A stretch of 64,000 nucleotides of DNA, from the NCBI GenBank assembly GCA_029718625.1, contig CM056380.1, positions 44,689,754 through 44,753,753 of the forward strand, given 5' to 3'. The translations under genes and the position numbers were made by a program. The notes under the pieces are model-generated. The model worked only from the letters and a program-made list of their open reading frames with translations. It searched no databases and had not been told where the DNA came from. Shown here one piece after another: positions 47,636-60,710 of the stretch. This stretch comes from Synaphobranchus kaupii (taxonomy: Eukaryota; Chordata; Actinopteri; Anguilliformes; Synaphobranchidae). The first letter of the stretch is position 1, and every line of letters begins with the position of its first letter.

Positions 47636-48591
47636 TACAGTACCAGTCAAAAGTTTGGACACACCTACTCATAGAAGGTTTTGTTCTGTTATTTTTACTG
47701 TTTTCCATATTTTGGAATAGTAAAGACATCAAAACTATGAGATAACACAAATTAAATTATGCAAAGACCAAACAAATAAAAAAAGTCATATATTTTAGAT
47801 TCTTCAAAGTAGCCACCCTTTGCCTTGATAACGGCCTTGCACATTCTTGCCATTCTCTCAAACAACTTCTGTGGTAAACAGGTATTCCACAGGTAAACAG
47901 GTGATGCCATCATGACTCTATATAAAAGGATATCAAAAGACTCCTGATATCTTATTTCCAGGTACTCTTAGAAGCGATACTATAACCTCTGCATTTGAAT
48001 GGATCTCTATGGGAATTGGGGGGTGGGACTAGATTAAGATGTAAATTACACGGGAATAGTATGTAACATGGTTGGCTAAATGGCTGTAAGTCATCAAGGG
48101 TCTGAGGTATCAAACGAGCCTCAAACCATCACTCTTGTCATGGGTTGTGCTTGCCTTTCCCTAGCTCTGCGGGCGTTCGTTACCTGTATTAAGCACTCTA
48201 TCGGATTTTCCATATTCCACGCCGAGTTTTCGTTTCGCCAGCACTGATTTCACCTGCCGGCTATTTATACTTTGTGTCTTCCGGTATCGGCGCTTCCATG
48301 TTAATTCGTTTAACTTTCAAGCCGGTAAGGTTTAGGACCAGTACGCCCTATCGAACGCTTTGTTTCAGCTTGTCTAAACAACGCGGGTCTTGATAGCAGT
48401 ACTTTAGAAATCTTATTCTTCTCGCTTTTAGTGCGAGTTAGTTTGTTTTTTCTGTTGTTCTATTTTTGGCTCTTTCCTACGAGCGTTTCGCCCGATACTT
48501 CCGGGTTTGTTTTCCTTTGTTTAATTCTATCGCCTCTTTAGATTCCTCTCATCTTGAGAGTAGCCTAGAGGTTTTGTTTTTTCTAAAAGTA

Positions 48592-48650
48592 TTTTCTCTC
48601 TGGATAAGAGCGTCTGCTAAATGCCTATAATGTAATGTAATGTAATATCG
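48592..48650 (+). mobile_element. L2-type tail inside the 2.2-kb element
   Basis: CTCTGGATAAGAGCGTCTGC followed by TAAATGCCTATAATGTAATG, the L2/SINE 3' tail. Confidence 0.7.
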
Positions 48651-48924
48651 CTCCTGCATGAATCACTAACATTTTTCGAGTGCCTACTGATTTCCTTTCC
48701 TCTCTCCTTCCCGCTTCGGCATCCGCCGGAGCGGTAGCTATAGATCAACAAACATCGTTCTCCAGAAGCAGACGGTCAGCTCCAGCTCCATGCATGTACC
48801 CAGCTATGATGCACCTGCCGGGCTTCAATCAGTCTTCCTCACCGGCTCCTCATACATTGACATTTTCATATGTTCGGTCTACAAATTTCTATTCCGTAAT
48901 CAGCATTTAGTAACCGGTGCCAGT

Positions 48925-49075
48925 CAACGGCGGATGGACTTCCCCCTCAGAGTCAGGTTCTGCCCAAGGTTTCTTCCTGCTAACAGCAGGGAGTTTTTCC
49001 TTGCCACTGTCACCCTAGGCATGCTCTACGGGGGTTCAGGCCCGGTTCCTTGTAAATTGTTGTGATAATGACACT
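48925..49075 (+). repeat. Common teleost dispersed repeat
   Basis: GGTTTCTTCCTGCTAACAGC and GGGAGTTTTTCCTTGCCACT are words of a repeat found across fish genomes. Followed by (TA)n at about 49087-49130. Confidence 0.55.
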
Positions 49076-49083
49076 TAAGTGCC

Positions 49084-49114
<31 letters not shown>

Positions 49115-49861
49115 CTGTATATATATAACTGACTGAATGGAATCTGTCAAAACCATTCTCAGTGCTGCGGTTCTGTTCTAGTGTAACCCTAATGGGGGTT
49201 GTGCGGCTGCCCTCGCCGCCATACCCATGATTGCTCGCGTGGATGGGCGGGAGGGCTTGGTGAACAGAACCATACCGCCAAACCTAAAATGTATTGTTTC
49301 ATAATGTCAATAAAGTTATTTGAACAACAGTGGCCTGACTGAATTGTATTTCTGGCAGCAGAGTGATGGTTTAAGGCTTATTTGATACGTCAGACCCTTG
49401 ATGACTTAGAGCCATTTAGCCAACCATGTGTTCCACACTGTTCCAGTGTAATTTAAAGCTAAATCTAGTCCCACCCCCCAATTCCCATAGAGATCCATTC
49501 AAATGCAGAGGTTATAGTATCGCTTCTAAGAGTACCTGGAAATAAGATATCAGGAGTCTTTTGATATCCTTTTATATAGAGTCATGATGGCATCACCTGT
49601 TTACCTGTGGAATACCTGTTTACCACAGAAGTTGTTTGAGAGAATGGCAAGAATGTGCAAGGCTGTTATCAAGGCAAAGGGTGGCTACTTTGAAGAATCT
49701 AAAATATGACTTTTTTTATTTGTTTGGTCTTTGCATAATTTAATTTGTGTTATCTCATAGTTTTGATGTCTTTACTATTCCAAAATATGGAAAACAGTAA
49801 AAATAACAGAAAAAAACCTTCTATGAGTAGATGTGTCCAAACATTTGACTGGTACTGTATG

Positions 49862-52530
49862 TATTGAAATATATGGCTACTTCGGCCTCCTGACTGACTC
49901 AGTAAAGGAACTAGCTTTGAGCATAGGCCCACCCCTAAAACCTTGAGCTAGCCAGTTTGAGTGTGGGCTATATAAATAGGCAGCTAGGGCGGGTTGCTGA
50001 TAATAACCAGACACCTGCAGGCCAGCAGGTTTGGGTCTGGGCTGTGCTGAGTGTGGGAAATAATCACTGGCTTGCAGGTGAGTGTGATGGGTGGAGTGTA
50101 CGCCTTCAGCTGCAGTGACTCCTGTGTGAGTGCGTGTGTGTGAGGCAAAGAGTGAATCAAGAGCTCTGTACCATTAGATTCCCCAAAAAATGTGGGAGAT
50201 AAAAGGTAGTGGTGGTGGTGGTGTGTGGGAGATCCCAGCCCCCTCCTCCCAAAAACAAGAAAAGTAAAGAGATACAAATACCTAAGTTTTGCAGCCCGTG
50301 CAAAGTTTGTGGAGGATAAAGGGGAAAAAGTATGAGAAAATAGATGTTGCTTTGTGCCTTTTGGACATGTTTGTGATATAATCCCAACACAAAATGGTCA
50401 GATTGTACTTTTGATAGTTCCCTGTGTAACAGAGTCAGGTCTGCAATGGGTTCTGAACTGCGGCCCTCGCTGGCCACTGCACACAAGATGATGAAGCCTG
50501 CCGGTCTAGGTCTAAAACCAAAGTCCCCAGCTAAGGGAACTAATCACACTCTTCTTGCATCTTCAGGGGTTTTGTCACCGTCCGCAGCAGAAGTTGACAT
50601 TTTACCATGCATCTCTGGACTGCGCTGTACCTGCATCTGGATATGAGTTCAGGTAACTGATATGAGGTCCGTCTTTCTGGGACCTGGCGGAGCGACCTTT
50701 GCTCAGACTGGAATCCACCCCTGTACTAACTAAGAATTCAACATGCTACGTTTTGAGAAAATTCCATTACTCTCTGACCCGTGTGCTTCGCTTTCCTCAT
50801 GGTGTCAGTTTCCTGAGCCTACATCAAATTAATAAATGGCTGGGGCTCATCTAATGAGGTTAGCTACACCTGCTGCTGTCAGGGGCATGCTGTGGCCGGG
50901 TGCTAAACAAGTGTGCCAATGAGAGATGAGATTTCACAGAGTGACAGCAGTTTGCCTGGGAGGATGGCAGAAATTAGGCTATATTACTTGGAACAAATTT
51001 GTAGGTCTGGTCATTATTATGTATTTGGGTCATTGACCAATAATGGGTCAATGACCCATTTGGGAAGGAGAGGGCCTTTCAAGTGGGAGGAGCAATGCGA
51101 TAGGAGAGGCCTATAGGATGAGATAGAAGGGAGTGGTCAAGGGCTGGGTGTGGCTCTTAGGTGGGAGGAGTAGTGAAGACCTGCAGCAAAAAAAAAAAAC
51201 CCTATAAAACCCAATAAACCCTATAAAATCTTTTATGTGGAAAGCTTTTCATGTGCAATGCCATAGTGGGAAATTTCATATGAGACCTTCAGAGACTGGC
51301 GTGAGGCTGAGTATAATGGTGTTTTTGTAAAGTTGGTAATTTAACGTTGTTTTGGTGCAACAATCTCATAGCTGTATTGTTTTTAATGAACGACGTTGTT
51401 TTTTTGCTTGTTGTTTTTTTTTTGCTAGGATAATTCAGGACGACCACTTCAGTAAATACTTTGAATTTGTCAGCGATTTTGCTTTGTAAAGTCTTTTTGC
51501 CCCCTCTCTTCAAATAAACAAATAGTATTGCAGCGAGCACATGCATGACTGGGCATTGTGTAGTTGCACCGTACTGCGATCAATTGCTATCTGTTCTATT
51601 AGTCTCCATTGAGCTCCATACTCATCTATTAGTCCTGTTTCTTCCTGGCCTGTGTGCTATCAGGACATTCGTGATCTTGTGTACAAAATGTCTTGATTTT
51701 AGTCTGTACACCCAGAACTAAGCGCTAGATAGCGTTCATTTTCCAAGAAAATTTGAGAGCACAAAGCACAACGGAACAATTCCCTTCAGAGAAACAGTCA
51801 CGCCTACAGTGAAACAACCTTTCAACATTTTATGCAGATAAATCTTGATGCAGAGAAACTTGTGGAATGGACTAAGGATAAATTACTGTGTCTGCATGCT
51901 TGATGGGCGGTGGGGGGGGGGGCAGTTATGGCAAGTTATTAATAATTCATGGACCTACTGGACAGAAGCCCTTAACTCCGCATCCTCATTACTCCCCCCA
52001 CTATTGGGAAAGCGTGGATCCTCCGAACACAAATACAATTATTTCCCGCAACCGACAAGAAACCTGCCCCTTTCTTCTTTTTTTTTACTCTGCATGCCAT
52101 CAGCAAAAATTGAAATTAGACAGTTTGAGATGATTGACTAGGCCCATCCGCATGTGTGCTTAGACAAAGCAGATTAATATCTCTCAGAGAGCACAGCTCT
52201 ACACCATCCATTGAGCAATTTCATGAGGACGTGAGCTGTGAGCGTGTTCCGATGAATCGCCTTTTATTTCAGACACAGATAAGTTTCACTCCCCGGGTCA
52301 GAACATAGCCTCACGAGTTACCAGGGGTTTGCGAGCTATGTCAGTCCACTTCCTTGAGTAGCTCAGAATTGATTAGTCACATTCACTCTTTCTATTCCTC
52401 TGTTCATCCGTGACTCGGGGACATCCAAGATTTGCTGCGATGCGGGGCGGGGTTTAAACACTGTGACAGCAGCCATAAAACCAGCTATGCACGTTTGGTT
52501 TTTATGACTTATGTTTACTCGTGATTTAAC
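49862..52530. other. No gene seen
   Basis: Contains short G, A and T runs and a small inverted repeat near 51028-51060 (TGGGTCATTGACC…). No domain-bearing frames. Confidence 0.45.
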
Positions 52531-52535
52531 CTGGT

Positions 52536-52797
52536 ATTAAACTGGATATTAAACACTTCCTGGTCAGGATGTTATCAGTGTTAAAATGGATATTAAACAC
52601 TTCCTGGTCAGGATGTTATCTGTGTCAAAATGGATATTAAACACTTCCTGGTCAGGATGTTATCTGTGTCAAAATGGATATTAAACACTTACTGGTCAGG
52701 ATGTTATTAGTGTTAAAATGGATATTAAACACTTCCTGGTCAGGATGTTATTAGTGTTAAAATGGATATTAAACACTTCCTGGTCAGGATGTTATCT
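52536..52797 (+). repeat. 44-bp tandem repeat, about 6 copies
   Basis: The unit AAAATGGATATTAAACACTT plus CCTGGTCAGGATGTTATCTG TGTC repeats with small variation (CTGTGTC / TAGTGTT). Confidence 0.95.
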
Positions 52798-52799
52798 CT

Positions 52800-54345
52800 A
52801 TGAGCTCCGCCCATGGCCCTTTTCTGCACCCTGGTCCCTGTTCACCCAGAAATCAATCGGAAAATTCTCCCATGACTCTGTCCACTAAGCCAGGTATTGA
52901 TTGGCAAGCATTTATTAATATGGCCAGAGGTCCGTTGGTTCAGCTGAGAATGATCTAAACCACCCATAGCTCTGCATTGAGACCATTCTACAATACTAAT
53001 AACCTTGATTAGTACAGCATTAAAAACTTAAATAGTTAAATAATAAAAATACATTTATAATTACAGATTAATTAAATTATAACAGGTTGTATTATAATAA
53101 TAATAATAATTATTATTATTATAATCCCTCCCAGGCATGTGTGACTGCCTGTCTGAGAAACTGAAGGGCAATCACTCACGCCGGAAAACTCACTCTGTAA
53201 ATAGTGATGAATGGGTTGGAAATGATCGATGAGCCACACGTCGCTCACGTCCATGCGAGAGGGTGGTTGCAGTTTGAATAATTGCTTTGTGGAGCATATC
53301 TCTGTGCGTTTCTCCTTTGGATCATTCGTATGGAGGCTGTTCAGATAGTCTGTGCACGGGGGGCCAGAGTAGACCCTGTGGTCCGATTGGTCGGACTGCG
53401 TGTAATTGAAGCATTAGGAATGGATACCATGGGAGTAATGATGATCACACTGTGGACAGAAGAAGAGTTTTGGACGTAGGTCGATAGGTAAGGCCTGATT
53501 TGGTAGTGAATCATTATTGACTTGATTTCTATCACCTCACCAGGGCTTTGGGTTGACCTTTCTGTCAGCAGCCATACCAATCAAAGCCTGCAGTGCTGAA
53601 ATTCTTGTTGAAATTTTCTTGAACACTAAAGAAACTTTCACATAATGCTGTGTCCATAATTCCCATGACCTCATTGTTTAAAGGCTTTGCATAAAGCAAG
53701 AGCATAGACTCGTACTAAGAAATAAACCAAAAGTGCATATTTTTGTGAAATTTTAATACTACAGGAACCAGTAGTCAAGAACATATTTAGAGATTTTATA
53801 AGTGTGTTGGCCATGAACGCCCACTCTCTTTGTTAGTCAGACCTGTAGCAGCAGAATTTATTGGAAAAAAAGGTTTGCCTTTAAAATTACAGTCCTAAAG
53901 CAATTTCACACAGCGTTGTGAGCTAACAATGGAGTGCATTTGACAAGGACATCATGGAGACTAATTTGCTTTCAAACCAGATATGAGGGGGAAAACCTTT
54001 TTGAAGGAAGAGACCTGTCTTTGACTGACAATATTGAACCTCTCGACCTGAGACTGTCTGCTCAGCCTCAAATGCAGTGTGGGGAATAAAAACACTACGG
54101 CACGCTCTCTCTCTCTCTCTCTGGCATAAGTTTAATCACAGACAATTCCATTCCCTTTGTTGCACACCGTCTAATTCTCTACTCTTTGAAGCTAACAGAA
54201 AAAATGACAGATGGATTATAAAAATGCACCCATTTGTTTTTATCATGTCTATAAAAAAATCTATTCTTTGTCATAACCCGTTCTGTTTTTGCACTCAGTG
54301 CTTTTTCAATGGCACCCATCTGTTTGGTGAATAATTCACATGGGT
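52800..54345. other. No gene seen; (TAA)n/(TTA)n palindrome
   Basis: Trinucleotide palindrome at about 53094-53125. Remaining sequence shows no coding signal. Confidence 0.45.
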
Positions 54346-54346
54346 G

Positions 54347-54411
54347 AGGTGTGTGTGTGTGTGTGTGTGTGTGCGTGCATTTCTGTGTTTGTGTGTGTGT
54401 GTGTCTGCGTT

Positions 54412-54453
<42 letters not shown>

Positions 54454-54541
54454 TGTGTGTGTCTGTGTTTGTATGTTTGTGTGTGTGTGTGTGTGTGTGT
54501 GTTTGTGTCTGCGTGTGTATCTGTGTGTGTGTGTGTGTGTA
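54347..54541. repeat. Interrupted (GT)n microsatellite
   Basis: GT repeat with TCTGCG, TTT and CAT interruptions; Cys/Val and His/Thr frames across it are artefacts. Confidence 0.95.
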
Positions 54542-54544
54542 CTG

Positions 54545-55648
54545 ACTACAGGATACACTAACTGCAGAAGAGCCATCCCTGTAAATACCATAAACTGGCT
54601 CATATCTGTGGAGGAAGGAAGCAGCAGACCTTTTACCTCATGAGGCACCACAGCAAACTTGAAAGGACAAAACAGGATGTCCACAGCACAGGCCATTTTT
54701 TGGACCTGCTTTGTCTTAAGTCAGACAGTGACCTTTAGAGGTTAACATCCTTTAGGACGCCTCTTCACTTTCCCACCCCCCATTTTGATTATGTTTCACA
54801 CCCTTTCTGAGTGGATGTTCATTTATGGTCTACTTGAAGGCAATAAGCGATGTGACATTTGGCCCAGGCGGCAGTTTAACGCTAATCTCGTACAGAGCAG
54901 AGAATATGAGCGTAGTAATTATTTGAATTGAATTACCAGTTGGTTTACGGCGCTGGTATTTTACCTGACTGCATATGCTATTACATGGTGGTTGGGAGCG
55001 TAACCCCTGTATTTATTTTCTGTGACTGAGCAGACAGTGCTGTGATAACCAGTTTGCGCACATGCAGATAATGGTATGCAGGTTTGCAGAGAGTGACATT
55101 TAACTAACAAAAGAGTTCTGAATGGATCTGATTGGGGTCTGGGGGTTTAGTCCCTGTTGCCTTTGCTCAACTGCCTGAAACTATTTAGATGCATCTATCT
55201 GAATTTCTCCATTGTTGGGGTAAATGTTGAGCTTATGTATCTGAAGAGAAGATACATATGCTTGACATTTTAGCTCTTTAGCAGGTTTGTCTAACTTGAT
55301 TGCTCCAATTTGCAGACCAGGCGTTAATTGATTAAAAATGCATAGGTACTGAGCTAGGTTGGTACTGCTAATCAAATAATACCTAATGGTCATACCTTTC
55401 CTAATTTATTACAGGCACCTGTTCACCCAGAGGAGTTGCTATGTCACAATGGGGCAGGGAAAAGACTGCAACCTGAAGCCCTCTCTCCCTGACCAATTAT
55501 GTATAGCTTCCCATGAGCCTTATTACAATTCATAGCATGAATTTTCAACCTTTTCTGATCCAGGGGCCCACATCGAGACTCAAAGGCATCCAGGGTACCC
55601 CTATCATAAGTAAAAAATAAATAAATAAATAAAAAAATTTAAAGGGTT
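54545..55648. other. No gene seen
   Basis: No coding or repeat signal beyond a short (AAAT)n run at about 55610-55637. Confidence 0.4.
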
Positions 55649-55651
55649 ATA

Positions 55652-56194
55652 CACTGCCTGGCCAAAAAGAAAGTCGCAGTTGCACCAGTCATGCATAGTG
55701 CCCAGTGTACAAGCCTCTGGAGGCAGTGTTATGATCTGGGGTTGCTTCAATTGGTCAGGTCTAGGCTCAGCAACGTTATGCAGCAATAAAATTAAGTCAG
55801 CTGAGTACCTGAATGTACTGAATGACCAGGTTATCCCATCAATGGGCATATTCCAGGACGACAATGCCAAGATTCATCGGGCTCAAATTGTGAAAGAGTG
55901 GTTCAGGGAGCATGAGGAATCATTTTCACACATGAATTGGCCACCAGAGTCCTGACCTTAACCCCATTTAAAGTCTTTGGGATGTGCTGGAGAAGACTTC
56001 ACGGAGTGGTTCGACTCTCCCGTCGTCAATACAAGATCTCGGCCAAAAATTAATGCAAGTCTGGACGGAAATAAATGTTGTGACGTTGCATAAGGTTGTC
56101 GAAACAATGCCACGATGAATGCGCGCCATAATCAAAGCTAAAGGCGGTCCAACAAAATATTACAGTGTGCGACTTTATTTTTGGCCGGGTAGTG
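55652..56194 (+). mobile_element. Tc1-type MITE, 543 bp, intact ends
   Basis: The termini CACTGCCTGGCCAAAAAGAA and inverse are flanked by TA. It retains the transposase C-terminal third (about 55680-55955), which breaks at the TGA after PPES. It is the sibling of 6623-8496 and preserves the empty TTAA target at 55958-55961. Confidence 0.92.
55680..55955 (+). pseudogene. Tc1 transposase C-terminal fragment
   Basis: 91 residues with [15 protein letters not shown] and [15 protein letters not shown]. The frame shifts just before the DLNPI motif, and the glutamate codon position reads as a stop. Non-functional. Confidence 0.85.
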
Positions 56195-56204
56195 TATTTA
56201 CATA

Positions 56205-56380
56205 CAGTTGAAGTCGGAAGTTTACATACACTTTTACAAAAATTACTTGTGTCATGCACAAAGTAGATGTCCTAACTGACTTGCCAACACTATAGTTTGC
56301 TAACATGAAATCTGTGGAGTGGTTAGAAATTAGTTTTAATGACTTCAACCTAAGTGTATGTAAACTTCCGACTTCAACTG
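56205..56380. mobile_element. 176-bp Sleeping Beauty-type mini-MITE
   Basis: Both ends carry CAGTTGAAGTCGGAAGTTTA (right end inverted), flanked by TA. Only terminal-repeat sequence remains. It sits 10 bp after the Tc1 MITE and shares its body with 3450-3600. Confidence 0.9.
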
Positions 56381-56384
56381 TATA

Positions 56385-58200
56385 TTCCTAAATCCACATA
56401 TAGTCATCGCATATGAAGTCAGGGACCCCCTACAGTACCTTCAAGGACACCCAGGGGTCCGCGGACCCCCTGTTGAAAACCCATGCTCTATAGGGTAATA
56501 ATCAACAAATGCAGGATATGACATGTGGCAGTCCTTTATTTTAATTTCTAATTTCTAGACGTGTATTTAATTGCCAAAGCATGCACTATGTGCAGAGAAA
56601 TTAATATTTCCTTAGAAATATTACCCCCCCTCCCCCCCCACCTCTGCTATTACCATATTCATCACATGATATAATCGCAATCATATCATCCTGATCATAA
56701 ATGGAGGGGAAATTATATCCATTCAAAGGCAAGTAAAGATGATACAGGAAGGTGATTAAAGTTGCTCTGAAGGAGCAAGGAGCCACTTTGAAGTGTGAAT
56801 GAGACGCGATGAAAACAACACTCTAGTATGATAGTAAATTAACTGAGATCAAAGGTGATCTAGACAGACTATTGCATTTTTTAAAATTTTATTTTAGAAG
56901 AGGCAATTACTATGTGTGATAGGGTTTATTTGGCTTGTGTTTGCTTTTGTATCACACAGATTTAGGATCACAAGGAACATTTCAGCCTTTTTCTTACAAC
57001 TGACCAATCCAGGAACACGCTCAGACATCTAACTCTGTGACCTCTTAACCTCTCGCCCCATGACTTTTGAGGTGTTTGACATCCATCTGATTGTTTTCAA
57101 AGAGCAGTTCTGTCATAACTGTGGTTTGCAAATAGAGTTGTTGTGTGTAACCAGAACATCTGACTGGGACTACAGTGCTTTGCCGGCACCTTGGTGCTTG
57201 GCTAATATATGTTCTACCCAGTCTCTCATCTTCAGGAGTGAAGTCAGCAGTCTGTGAAGCAAGATTTACAAAGAGATTTGGGTGCTTTTTCTAGAGAGAG
57301 AGAGGAGTGTGTGCTGAGCGATGAAAGTGTTTGAACAGCAGGATGTGCCGACTACCGAGCATTCATTTTTCCTTCATCCAGGGAAAAAATGCTCTGGCGG
57401 CTGTGGGAAACACCGATCGGAGGAGAGAGAGAGAGAGAGAGTCAGTTCTATTGATTGTGGTGGCACTGTACAGACAGCTGGAAGGACCCAAGTCCTGCTT
57501 TGAAAGGCCTGCTTCATTCGGATTAGCTCTGTTTTTCTGACACGTCTTTCACTAGAGGAGACACCCATGAATCATTCAGGCAAACGAGTTTGAACAAAAC
57601 TATTTATTCATACACCGGTGAGCCAAACTTGTGTATTTTTGCCATTTAGCTGGCAAAAAATACCAGCTTCTTAGGAAAACGGAAAAGATAGAAAATTACA
57701 AATCTGTTTTAAATCTCATCTTTTGCTCTGTAATATTCTCATCTCTGGGGTGGGTTTTTTTCCCTCCCTTCTTTCTCTCTGGGAAATATATTTTGTTTGT
57801 CATTCTGGTTGTGCTCATCCGGGATCCTGAGTACACAGGGCCTTCAACATACACTGAAAACATACACTGACTCTGATGTTATTCATACAGAGTAAACAGC
57901 ATAGCCCAGAGCACACAGGGTGCTGGGCCAAGAGTTAGCCTCCAGAAATAGACCGCGAGAAGCACTCGTAGTCAGAGAGCCGGAGGGGCACTGAGCATGC
58001 CCGCTTTGACCCTGGGGGGAAGCTCAGTCCCAGGGTGCCTTGCTCCAGCGAGGGCCTCGTTTACAATGAGAATCACCAGAGCCTCAGTGCAGCCAGTACA
58101 GTCTGTGCTCCTGACTCCCTGAAGACCCTGCTGTTTACAGGTTAACCCACTGTGACAGGAGATGTGCAGGAGACGAGCACTAAAGCAACTGCTCACGACC
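56385..58200. other. No gene seen
   Basis: Contains short poly-C (about 56624-56639), (GA)n (57421-57441) and unassigned sequence. Confidence 0.45.
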
Positions 58201-58204
58201 AAAT

Positions 58205-58560
58205 CTCTCTCTCAATTCAATTCAATTTGATTCAATTCAGTTGATTTCAAGTCAATTCAACTGAATGGTGCTTTATTGGCAGGGCAACCAGAGTAGTATT
58301 TCCAGACTATGTAAAATATGAAATATAAAAAGTTACATTTTGACTTGTTGTTTAACATATATGCATAAGAAAACATGAGAATAGTCACTATATATTATTA
58401 GTATATTAAAAACTCCCCCACTCAGTTACTCAAGCATACATAAAGTCCAAGAGTCTCTGGGCTTTTTGAACTCTATGAAACTCGTGACCTATGTGTTTGA
58501 TAATCGTATTTAACCAAAATGCAGTTTTGCTGGCATGGTAAGAGCCTTGAGACTGGCTTC
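58205..58560. repeat. Dispersed repeat with (AATTC)n end
   Basis: TCAATTCAATTCAATTTGAT … GCTTTATTGGCAGGGC parallels 46505-46560 but is diverged; family not assigned. Confidence 0.45.
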
Positions 58561-58910
58561 TTCATGGGAATATTCACTGCCACAGAGGACAGTGCCCACA
58601 GAGGACATCAGAGGTCTCATATGACATTCACACCCACATGAGGGACTCTCTTAGAGAGAGATAAATATTTATTTTTGAATTATTTTGCATTTATAGCATC
58701 TGTATTCTGTCCTCCACAGGCGTCCCATTTTGTAAAAAATGTCATCCATTTATTTAGGTGCTTTGGGAACACAAATCTATTGTCATGCAAATTAAACATA
58801 TTTGAATTTGAATTTGAAAGAGAGGAGATATTGGCTAACAGGGAGAGTGGGAGGTGTGACGGAAATGTGGACCTGGCTAAGCGAGACACCATTACGGCAC
58901 AACGTTCTCC

Positions 58911-59265
58911 CTCCAGTGCACTCAACAGCACGCGGGAGTTAGTACTCGATCTCTCTCTCTCTGGTTCTGATGTTTCAGGAGAGAGAACGGGTAGTGTTTG
59001 TGGAGTAGGCTGTCTCTTAAATGTCAAAATCCATTAGTGTTAGTTCCATGATTGAAATCATGGTTTTGTACCCATGCACACAAAAAATACACAAAAATAC
59101 ATGTGCTTATAGGTAATTTCAATTGACTTTTAAGATGTTTTTTTGAGGCTGCAACAAAATGGTGGGAGAGTTTTCTTCTCTCTCTCTTCAGCTTTTCAGT
59201 TTTACTCAATACATCACTTTGTTGTTTGTGAGGTCTCTCTCTCTCTCTTTCTTTCTCTCTCTCTC
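58911..59265 (+). repeat. Dispersed repeat ending in CT tract (copy 2)
   Basis: Same order of blocks as 38696-39077, with small indels, again ending in a CT microsatellite. Confidence 0.85.
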
Positions 59266-59269
59266 TCTC

Positions 59270-60705
59270 TCCTCTCCAAATGTTGGCCTAAGGAGGGGGG
59301 CTTGACAGTAAAGAGTGGGGGTCCCCCCTAACAGCATGTCAGATCAGGGGAGCGGTCGCCACGGTGGGCGGAGCCAGGGTGTGTAATAAGGAGCGCTATT
59401 ACACAGGAGGGGCGGGGAGAACAGAGACCTTTCTGGGGAACTGGCGATGGAGCTGTCACCCACGGCAACACAAGCACTCAGAACCACACAACCAGCCCCG
59501 GGTCTGACAGAAAAGGCAATTAAAGGTTCAGCACCGGGAGCTGAGCAGAGACACTACAGGGGCTGGAGTTGGATAAGAGTTTGCTCTTCTGTCCCAGATA
59601 GAGGCCTGTTCCCTCCCCTTTCAGGTTTATATGGGCCACCAGCATGGCCATGGGGTGGGGGGAGACCGTCGGTTTTCCAAAAATATTACATGGCGAAGAC
59701 AGCGAGGGACAGTGTCGGAAAGGGGCAAGAGGAGGTGCTTAATTACGCCTGTTTCCCCGGGAGACGAGGGCTGGGTGAGGCGAAAGGGCTGCTGTTACTG
59801 GCGATGCGCTTCACATTCATTCACACACACATTCATCAGCTGCTACTGCATGTACCAGGGCAGCCAGTGGCAGTGAGTCACATTCACACAGAGCGCTCGT
59901 GTGCATTGATTCGGCCGTGTGCAGGTCAGAGAGAGGGGGAGGGGTGGAGGGGGGTGGGTCCGTGAGGCCGGATCTGTGTGGGAGGATAAGCACAGGTGTG
60001 CGCAGATATAAATCCCTCCAGTACAAAGTGTTCTACTCGGAGCCCCTGGATCAATAGCACATCGCCCGCAATAATGAGGGATCACAAACAGCATTATCTC
60101 CGAGATCAGGGGTATCCTGATCCTGAGGAGGATGTCTGTGAAGTAGACTTAGGGGATCCCTTGAAAATGGCAAAGGTATTTTCGCCACTATTTCAGAATA
60201 TTTGTTCATATTTTTAGTTTCATAAATTACTTTTGTTTTTCAGAATTTGTTTTTTTAGTCTTAATATGAAATAATAAGGCCCTGATATTAAAACATTTGG
60301 GAATGCCTACTGAGTATCATTCTGATTAAAAGTAATATTTCAGATGAGAATCTGTAGATAGATAACAGTGACCCCACCCACTTGAGTGTAAATGGGAACA
60401 TGAGGCATTACCCAGTTAATCCCAGTTTCACATCATAGATCCCACTTCACTATTCCTATAAAGTAATTATCAAGTAAATGTCACTGAAGAATCTTTGCAC
60501 TTTGATTGCCTTTCCTGTTGTATTCATGTAAATGTGTACATGTTGGCTTCTGCATATTGCAATTGTACCCTCTTGCTATCTGATGCTGTTGCAAGTACAA
60601 TGTCTGAAGCTGTGTGCTGCTGTTGCCTTGGCTTGAAAATGAGATTGTTAATCTTAGACCATCTGGTCAAAGAAAGGTAAAAGGAACAAGCTAATCTATG
60701 CTGGT
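59270..60705. other. No gene assigned; weak exon candidate
   Basis: GC-richer DNA. A plus frame at about 60074-60173 (with RDQGYPDPEEDVCEVDLGDP) ends at a donor-like AAG|GTATTT, but no acceptor, homology or partner exon was recognised. Confidence 0.25.
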
Positions 60706-60710
60706 CCTGA

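Larger units (their letters stand above)
47638..49857. mobile_element. 2.2-kb Tc1-ended element with about 497-bp inverted arms
   Basis: The termini CAGTACCAGTCAAAAGTTTG / inverse are flanked by TA (47636-47637, 49858-49859). The arms 47638-48134 and 49361-49857 are close inverted copies, far longer than ordinary Tc1 ends. The outer 250 bp of each arm is Tc1-like (GATTCTTCAAAGTAGCCACC); the inner 240 bp matches 3085-3280. The 1.2-kb interior has no transposase. It holds an LTR-like stretch, an L2-type tail and a common fish repeat. Confidence 0.85.

Noticed and set aside
48135..49360. Solo LTR inserted at the centre of the 2.2-kb element
   Set aside because: The flanks are inverted, not direct, copies, so no target duplication can be shown, although the sequence has an LTR-like texture.
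52536..52797. CRISPR-like direct repeats (also 12232-12540 and 21478-21617)
   Set aside because: Head-to-tail minisatellites without unique spacers, in a vertebrate genome.
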